Positions 58,524 through 64,000 of a stretch of DNA of 64,000 bases are shown in pieces. The position numbers were made by a program, and so were the translations under genes. The stretch is from Chrysemys picta bellii. Lineage: Eukaryota; Chordata; Testudines; Emydidae. Under the pieces are notes generated by a model. That model was not told where the DNA came from. It ran no database searches and was given only the letters and a program-made list of their open reading frames with translations. Position 1 is the first letter of the stretch; each line of letters starts with the position of its first letter. Location of the stretch: assembly GCF_011386835.1 (NCBI RefSeq), contig NC_088794.1, positions 69,326,434 to 69,390,433 on the forward strand. Reading direction: 5' to 3'.

Positions 58524-58705
58524 GGAGAAGGGATAGCTCAGTGGTTTGAGCATTGACCTGCAAAACCTAGGGTTGTGAGTTCAATCCTTGAGGGGGCCAT
58601 TTAAGGATCTGGGGCAAAAATGTGTCTGGGGTTTGGTCCTGGTCTGAGCAGAGGTTTGGACTAGATGACCTTCTAAAGTCCCTTCCAACCCTGATATTCT
58701 ATGAA
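58524..58705 (+). mobile_element. tRNA-derived SINE with CR1-like tail (Cry type)
   Basis: The head 'gggatagctcagtggtttgagc' contains the Pol III A box TAGCTCAGTGG (58534-58544), and 'gagttcaatcc' (58577-58587) is the B box. The body is followed by the tail 'ggactagatgacctt ... ccaaccctgatattctatga', shared with CR1. Such tails let a CR1-like reverse transcriptase recognise the SINE RNA. This SINE type was described from tortoises and is the best taxonomic marker in the window. Confidence 0.93.
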
Positions 58706-59090
58706 CCACCGAAGAATAATCCAGGTGTGTATAATATATCTTGTGTCCCCATTATGCAGACATAGGCCTTTTTCTCACTGCTAATAAAACTAATGAAAAC
58801 AACACAAGACAAGTTAAGTTTTAACAGTGAAGACAAAAGCTAAAGAAAATGTCTCAAAAATTAAATGAGAGAGCAATAAGGTGATATGTGAGTATCACAG
58901 TTTTGAGTGCAATTTTTGTGGTGATACCTTTTTGCTCCTTGTGCGTAACAGAGACAGAAGTGGAAATCTGTATAAAGCACAATGGTAGATTTTCTGCCTA
59001 TGAGCTTGCTTTCCAAATGAATTAAGTATTTCACATACTATTTATAATGCTTTTCACTACTCTCAATTTTTTTTTATTATTACTAATAGA
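58706..59090. other. Intergenic DNA, nothing recognised
   Basis: AT-rich, no exon supported. Confidence 0.45.
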
Positions 59091-60979
59091 CTGTGTGACC
59101 TATTATGCATTGGAAAGGGACTAATAAAGATTTATTTTTAAATGTTCAGACTTTCATTAAGGGTTTTTCATGCAATAGCCATGAAATTCCACTTGAAAAA
59201 TGTTTTTTAAACAGTCCTGAAAATATAGGAATGTGGGTTGGTTCTCTCTACTCCAAAAATGTGTTTGGTATCAAGTATTTGTCTAATGGGTATTTTGAGG
59301 ATGGCGACTAAGCATCTTGTCATATAGAGAAAGTGTCACTTAAGATTTCTTGAGTAATAAAATGTACATAAGGCTGTGACACTGGCCCTAAACCATGGTG
59401 GATTTGATTTAAATTTAAATCACTAGTCAGGAAGACTCTATTTAATCATGATTTTCTAGATAAAAGTGTCTTCTTGTTGGTTGTTATAGCCTTAATACAT
59501 ATATCTAATTCTGTTGTGAAAAATTAAGTTTCATTTCTAGAAGGTACACACTATACATTTTTAAACAGTAATTTATTTAGAAAACTTTTAAAAGTAGTTT
59601 TACAGCTATATCATAAAATGAATATGTGATATTCTATACCTTGGGGGAGAGTACCCCATATTCCTCATTTTCATATAATCGTGATCTTACATATAAAGCA
59701 TGCCTTGTAAGGTATCAGGGGAAAAGGGTTAGGGTTACACACCAAGCCTGTCCAAAGGAAAGTTTATGGCATACATTTTTTTCCTTTCATCTTAACCTAG
59801 AGATGTGCAAAAAATTGGGAATACAACATAGCTTCACCAGCCCATACCATCTACAAACCAATGGACTATCTGAAAACAGAAACAAATCCATCAAAAGGTA
59901 ATTATAGGGCAGGGAAAATTACAGTATTAATAGAAAGGAGAATGTACAATGACAGAAGCTACAAATTGCTTCAAATGTTTAATACATTGAAACTCAACTT
60001 GTCTTTTATTTCAAATAGTCCTCTTTACACCTTTTCGATTGCATACAATTTCTCTCAGTAAAGATAGTACTTTCCCCTCCCCCACAAATAATCTACCACC
60101 ATTTTTTACAGAGCATTGCGCTAGTTGGTTGATGACAGTGCGATTAATTGGGATGAATTTCTTGGTGATGTATTTTTTTTGCGAACAAAACCAAACATGA
60201 CAACCAAATTGGCACCCTATCGACTACTGTATGGCTTTGAGGCAAGATTCCCAGACCAAGTCTCAGACAACTACACGATAAGTGTCCTTCAGCTTTCAGG
60301 TGCATATGTTATTCTGTGATTATTCATTTTACAAACACAACTTCTTCTCCATTTGTTTCCAAAGCCAACAGATTTTGAAGAACTCGATGAAGAATACTAC
60401 AAAGAGTACATCATGAAAATTGAAGCTAGACATGATGCTGACACTAAACTGGCTATTAGTAATATTTCAAAAGCACAAGATAAACAACAAATACTGTATG
60501 CCAAAACTAAGACTCGTAAACATGGGGAAATAACATTCAAGATTGGTGACACTGTCATCTTACTGAATGCAAGAAGAAAAACAAGAAAGGGAGGGTAGCT
60601 ACAACATACCTACGTGGGACCATACAAAATTGCCGCTGTAGAAGGCAAAAGAGTTACATTAGAAAACAAGTTAGGGAAAGGTTTAGCAACATTGTACAGT
60701 ATCTCCCAACTAAAAGTATTTAAAAAGCCTCCCAAATTAAGTGAGGAAAACATCACAGAGCAACATGGAAAAAGAAACTGCTGTGGATGACACTATGAAA
60801 ACCTCAGGAGGTAGGAGAAATGGGAGGCAATGTATCTCATACGCCTCACAACAGCCAAGTGGAGGTCACACACACGGCAGAGGAGGAGTGTGTAGTGTCA
60901 GGAGTTTCAAGCAGTCATCCAGGTGATTTTGATGACATGGTTATAGAGGATGATGAAGACAGAGAATGGTTTCTCAAAG
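59091..60979 (+). pseudogene. Integrase-derived gene (GIN/Ginger-like), decayed, with introns
   Basis: Exon-like blocks encode a retroviral/gypsy-type integrase. About 59105-59165: WKGTNKDLFLNVQTF, which resembles the zinc-binding segment before an integrase core. 59801-59897: MCKKLGIQHSFTSPYHLQTNG, the core region around the last catalytic acid (NGLSENRNKSIKR). 60112-60299: ALR-stop-LVDDSAINWDEFL, then KLAPYRLLYGFEARFP. 60372-60979: a coiled stretch (YYKEYIMKIEARHDADTKL), FKIGDTVILLNARRKTRKGG, a stop, then YVGPYKIAAVEGKRVTLENK (GPY/F-type module). Candidate introns 59898-60111 and 60300-60371 both begin GT and end AG and keep the frame; 60980 starts another GT. Stops at the TAG before LVDD and at 60596-60598 indicate decay. 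Ginger-type transposons and the GIN1/GIN2/KRBA2 genes share this architecture; which one is undecided. Confidence 0.6.
59390..59470. repeat. Old 'gatttaaat' repeat fragment
   Basis: 'ccatggtggatttgatttaaatttaaatcac' is wording seen at the ends of a reptile DNA repeat. It lies between two exon-like blocks of the integrase-derived gene, so it would be in an intron. Family not assigned. Confidence 0.35.
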
Positions 60980-61286
60980 GTATTGCTTACCACACAGTTG
61001 TTTTTAAAGTATTTGTTGACACTTCCATTTATCAAGCATGTCAATAGTTTCCATGTAGGAATGGAATGTTTGTTTGCAAAAATCATTTCTCTATCTCTTT
61101 TGTACACTACACCACACAAGAGAGGTGGGAGGCACACCAACTTCTGTCAAACACCTGGTGATAGATCCAGAGGGGTGAAAAGATCTGCTGCTGAAATCAG
61201 AAACTCATCCAAATGTCATCTTGTGTGTATTTTGTTTTGTGCTGAGTGAGAGAAGCCAGATGAAGGTAGGGAGAGTGATTGGGCTG

Positions 61287-61602
61287 CAGGGCCGCCCAGA
61301 GAGGGGGGCAAGTAGGGCAATTTGCCCCAGGCCCCGCAGGAGCCCCCACGAGAGTTTTTTGGGGCCCCTGGAGCGGGGTCCTTCACTCGCTCTGGGGACC
61401 CCGGAAAACTCTCACAGGACCCGGGCCCCCGGAGCTCCTTCCGCTCAGGTCTTCGGCGGCAATTCGGCGACGAGGGGGGGGGTTGTCCTTCCGCCCCAGG
61501 ACCCGCCGCCGAAGTGCACCGAAGACCCGCGGCAGGGGGTCCTTCCACCTTGGGACCCGACACCAAAGACCCCAGGCCCCCTGAATCCTCTGGGCGGCCC
61601 TG
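61287..61602. mobile_element. hAT MITE, 316 bp, GC-rich
   Basis: Ends are CAGGGCCGCCCAGAGAGG and, inverted, CAGGGCCGCCCAGAGGATT: the same family as 25369-25528 with a longer GC-rich interior. The flanks TTGGGCTG and TTGCAGAG agree only in part, so a target duplication is not convincing. The 97-163 codon frames crossing it are chance frames. Confidence 0.8.
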
Positions 61603-61749
61603 TTGCAGAGTTTAGCAGAAAGCTTTTCTATCAAGAGAGAGATCTGTGTGGTACTTGTTTACATCAGATTCTGTTAGCTGCAGTATTCAGCATTGGTTTC
61701 TTTTGCTCCTAATGAAAAGAGCACAGCAGGTTTGCTTATTGTGCTAGGC

Positions 61750-61860
61750 CAGGGGTTTTCAAACTATGTGTTGCGGTCTGTAAGGGAAAGCCGCTAGCTG
61801 GCTGCGAGACACTGTTTACCTGAGCGTGCACAGGTACCGCCCTTCACAGCCCTCAGGACC
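61750..61860. repeat. Charlie-like hAT end fragment
   Basis: 'ccaggggttttcaaact' followed by 'ttgcggtctg' and 'ggaaagccgctagctgg' resembles the left end of Charlie-type MITEs. No matching right end is found; the sequence passes into the LTR-like region at about 61861. Confidence 0.45.
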
Positions 61861-62425
61861 TGCTAATGGTAAAAATTCACTATGTCTCCGTTGGTGTCAC
61901 TAGGCCTAAGAGAACCAAAGTTCTTCCACGTTTAACTCTAATCGACCTCAAAAGCTAGATGCATGGAATGTGTAAACAGTCAGTTATCAGTTACAACCCC
62001 CCTCACGCTGGTACCAAGCGGTAATAATGAGATCTGTATGTTTCTGGCTAAAGGGAAGATAATAAATCAAAGGGAAACAGGACCAGATAATGGTTTAGAG
62101 AGAAGTTGCTAACAAGCTGGACTTATAGCCGCCAAGATGACTGCTTAAATGTATAAACATGCCTTCGGTAGAGAGGGGAGGCGGAGGAAAGGGAGGGATG
62201 GGGGGATAGAGGGGGGGAAGGGGGGAACTTAGTTGTAAAATATATAAAGAGAGAAAAACTGTTTATGCTGGTGTGCTTGATCTGAGACTTGCCTGTCTCC
62301 TTGCATTACTTTGAGATCTCAAATAAACTTTGTTTGCTTCTCCACCCTGGTGTGCTTATTGGCGCGAAGCACACTGGGCAAGGAACCCCGCTGTTGCTGT
62401 CCTCGGGCCCTCTGTGCCGGCAACA
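61861..62425 (+). mobile_element. Probable solo LTR of an endogenous retrovirus
   Basis: A TATA box (tatataaaga, 62241-62250) is followed 72 bases later by a polyadenylation signal AATAAA (62322-62327), then a GT-rich stretch and an end ...GGCAACA, the usual CA terminus. This promoter-then-poly(A) spacing is typical of retroviral LTRs. A purine-rich G-run block (62168-62226) lies just upstream of the TATA box. The left edge is uncertain and no target duplication was identified. No gag, pol or env sequence is adjacent, which fits a solo LTR. A TATA-bearing LTR 1.3 kb upstream of SVIP could act as an alternative promoter (inference). Confidence 0.5.
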
Positions 62426-62429
62426 TCTC

Positions 62430-63222
62430 TGCTACAGATTGCAAATTGCTACAGATAGTCTAACATATATCTGGTGTGAGAAATTGCTACCTGTAGGAAT
62501 TAGCTTCATTACATATATAGAGAGTATACTTATAAAGTTTGTGAATGATAAGCACTTGCAACTCCAGCTTGTTGAGAGGATAGGATGAAAATTCAAAATA
62601 ATCTGGACAAACTGGAGAAATAGTCTGAAGTAAATAGGATAAAATTCAAAAAGGAGAAATGCAAAGTACTCCATTTAGGAAGAAACAATCAGCTGCACGC
62701 ATACAAAACGGAAAATGACTTCCTAGGAAGGAGTACTGCGGAAAGGGATCTAGGGTTCCTAGTGGACCACAAGCTGAATATGACTGAACAGTGTAATGCT
62801 GCTGCAAAAAAACAGAACATCACTCTGGGATGTCCGTTCTACTCTGCGCTGATTAGGCCTCAATTGGAGTATTGTATCCAGTTCTGAGCACCAGATTTCA
62901 GGAAAGATGTGGACAAATTAGAAAAAGTCCAGAGAAGAGGGGAAAAAATTAAAGGTCTAGAGAACATGACATATGAGGGAAGATTAAAAACATGGTAACC
63001 GTTTTCAAGCATGTAAAAAGTCAAGTAGCATTTTTTTACAAAAGCTGTTTCTTACAATCTATACGTATCAATAACTGCTATACAGATAGCACATTTCTAC
63101 ACATAGCAATTTCACATATACTATAGTGCAAGAAACTGCTACCTGTAGGCATTTGCTACATCAGATAGCAGTTTCTTACAATCTAACCTATCAGTAACTG
63201 CTACCCGTAGCACATTCCTACA
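62430..63222. repeat. Palindromic 'GAAA(C/T)TGCTA' motif array upstream of SVIP
   Basis: The word GAAATTGCTAC or GAAACTGCTAC and its reverse complement recur: 62480 (+), 63103-63113 (TAGCAATTTC, -), 63132 (+), 63166-63175 (TAGCAGTTTC, -), with variants near 62445, 63046 and 63193. 'gtttcttacaatcta' at 63047 and 63171 sets a 124-bp period for two copies. The CR1 fragment at 62582-63033 splits the array. Origin unknown. Confidence 0.6.
62582..63033 (+). mobile_element. CR1 LINE fragment, + strand
   Basis: Reads as worn CR1 ORF2 C-terminal region: 'aaattcaaaataatctggacaaactgg', 'aaatgcaaagtactccatttagg' (KCKVLHLG), 'gcggaaagggatctaggg' (ERDLG), 'ctcaattggagtattgtatcc' (QLEYCIQ). It is close to the copy at 42951-43436. 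Stops and a deletion near 62832 break it, and the 3' end is missing. Confidence 0.88.
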
Positions 63223-63537
63223 CGACACCGGGCGGTAGCCGAGCCCTCCGGTAACAGGACAATGGTAGAACTCTGACTCCCGCCTCCCCCCGAGCCTGCA
63301 GCCAGCTTCCCTCCGGCCTTTGTCTCGCGGCAGCCGGCCCCACCCACCCCGCGGCGGCAGCAGCGGCAGCTCCGGAGCTGCAGGTGGCGCCGTGTGCCCC
63401 GATCCCAGAACTGGGCGGGCCCTGCCGGCTCCGCGCTCTGAGGGTGCCGGGCGGGACTGCCGCGGCGCGTCCCCGGAGCTCTGGCTGCCTGAGCCGGGAG
63501 AGCGAGCGCTAGGCGGCCCGGCGGAGCGGGGCCCGGC
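63221..63537 (+). promoter_or_regulatory. CpG-island promoter of SVIP
   Basis: A sharp change from AT-rich repeat DNA to CpG-rich sequence occurs at about 63221. The CpG island continues through the first exon into intron 1 to about 63770. No TATA box lies close to the ATG, as is usual for CpG-island housekeeping promoters. The transcription start and 5' UTR cannot be fixed from sequence alone. Minus-strand frames of up to 246 codons across the island are CpG artefacts. Confidence 0.8.
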
Positions 63538-63600
63538 ATGGGGCTCTGCCTGCCCTGCTTGGGGGGAGCCGCCGAGGACGTGGTGGAGACGCCCGACCCG
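63538..63600 (+). CDS. SVIP: SVIP first coding exon (small VCP/p97-interacting protein)
   Basis: SVIP is a small (about 76 aa) adaptor on the cytosolic face of the ER and other membranes that binds the AAA ATPase VCP/p97 and restrains ER-associated degradation. The exon gives 21 residues in phase 0: MGLCLPCLGG, then an acidic stretch ending TPDP, directly followed by a consensus donor GTGAGTG at 63601. Gly2 with Cys4 and Cys7 is the N-myristoylation and palmitoylation signature that anchors SVIP; the human protein, from recall, starts MGLCFPCPGE and has PD before EEKR at the same place. The VCP-interacting helix lies in later exons beyond the window. The position in a CpG island and the intact start support a live host gene. 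Confidence is limited only by the shortness of the exon. Confidence 0.85.
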
Positions 63601-64000
63601 GTGAGTGCGGCGCGCACGGCACCTCCGGGAGCCCAGCTCCTCTCCCCCGACACGCCCTAGCTGGGCCGCGCACCCCGCGCTCCCCGGCCCCTCCACACGC
63701 CAGCAGGGCAGGGACCCCCCGCCCCGGAGCAGGCCCCCAGCAGGTGCAGCCTCCTTCCCCCTCCTCCTCCGAACGGTTTTTTCTGGGCTAGCGGTTTGTT
63801 TGGTTGTTTTTCTATTTTTGTCGGGTTTTGAAATTACCCCACAGAGGCGCGACTTTCCATGGTGTGGTTTTCCCATCATCGCAGGATTAAAATAATGCAG
63901 CAGAGCAGAGGCGGGGTAATAGATGTTCAGTCCTTCGGCAGAACAAGGGCAGCAGCAATGTGCTGGGATGGGTTAGCCCACCTGGGGTGCAGTGAGCCGT
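63601..64000 (+). other. SVIP: Start of SVIP intron 1
   Basis: Begins with the donor GTGAGTGCGG. CpG-rich until about 63770, then ordinary sequence to the window edge. The 96-codon frame at 63605 is intronic and has no domain. Confidence 0.75.

Noticed and set aside
58530..58602. Possible tRNA gene from A and B boxes
   Set aside because: No cloverleaf acceptor closure and it continues into a CR1-like tail: it is a SINE head.
59105..59311. 68-codon frame as a separate gene
   Set aside because: Best read as a worn block of the integrase-derived pseudogene (WKGTNKD), not an independent gene.
63139..63879. 246-codon minus-strand frame over the CpG island
   Set aside because: CpG-rich sequence has few stops. 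The frame is opposite SVIP exon 1, shows Arg/Gly/Pro/Ala low complexity and has no domain.

Overview
This 64 kb window is vertebrate nuclear DNA, most probably from a turtle (cryptodiran). The evidence is the repeat content: a tRNA-derived SINE with Pol III A and B boxes and a CR1-type 3' tail (58524-58705 on +, 25771-25932 on -), many CR1 LINE copies on both strands, Penelope-like retroelements with a GIY-YIG endonuclease, and dense families of small hAT and three-base-target MITEs. There is no bacterial gene organisation. Most open frames are chance frames or pieces of mobile elements.

Only one ordinary host gene is supported. The first coding exon of SVIP (small VCP/p97-interacting protein) lies on the + strand at 63538-63600, ends at a GTGAGT donor, and sits in a CpG island (about 63221-63770). 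The rest of SVIP lies beyond the right edge. The 63 kb upstream has no other host exon that I can recognise. This fits what I recall of mammals, where SVIP borders a large gene-poor interval before LUZP2.

Layout by region. 1-11 kb: unique or old intergenic DNA with a hAT MITE (3422-3665), a fold-back Penelope tail (7683-7775), a CR1 3' fragment (8231-8675) and MIR-like SINE remnants. 11356-13716: an apparently intact autonomous hAT transposon (602-codon transposase, perfect 8-bp target duplication). 14794-17381: a 2.6 kb element with CACTG-type ends, one long minus-strand reading frame broken only by three stop codons, and a long palindrome. 17.4-28 kb: mostly old DNA with a fold-back Penelope tail, a SINE, and two MITEs with perfect 8-bp duplications. 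28.15-31.83 kb: a Penelope-like element (RT plus GIY-YIG) on -, interrupted by a MITE and followed by an inverted second copy of its endonuclease end. 33-38 kb: a three-base-target MITE, a degraded CR1, and two neighbouring TA-flanked GC-rich elements. 38.36-41.72 kb: a CR1 with an almost complete endonuclease/RT frame on -, facing a decayed CR1 on + (42.05-43.68 kb). 45.5-52.2 kb: several three-base-target MITEs, a perfect 85-bp tandem duplication and a fold-back Penelope tail. 52757-57926: a large nested hAT element whose decayed transposase resembles the KIAA1586 lineage; it contains GC-rich hAT remnants and a Penelope insertion. 59.1-61.0 kb: a decayed integrase gene that appears to keep spliceosomal introns. 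61.29-63.2 kb: a MITE, a probable solo LTR, a CR1 fragment and a palindromic motif array running up to the SVIP CpG island.

The mobile-element genes do not form a pathway. They are independent insertions of different ages, several of them nested, so their relative order can be read from which one interrupts which.
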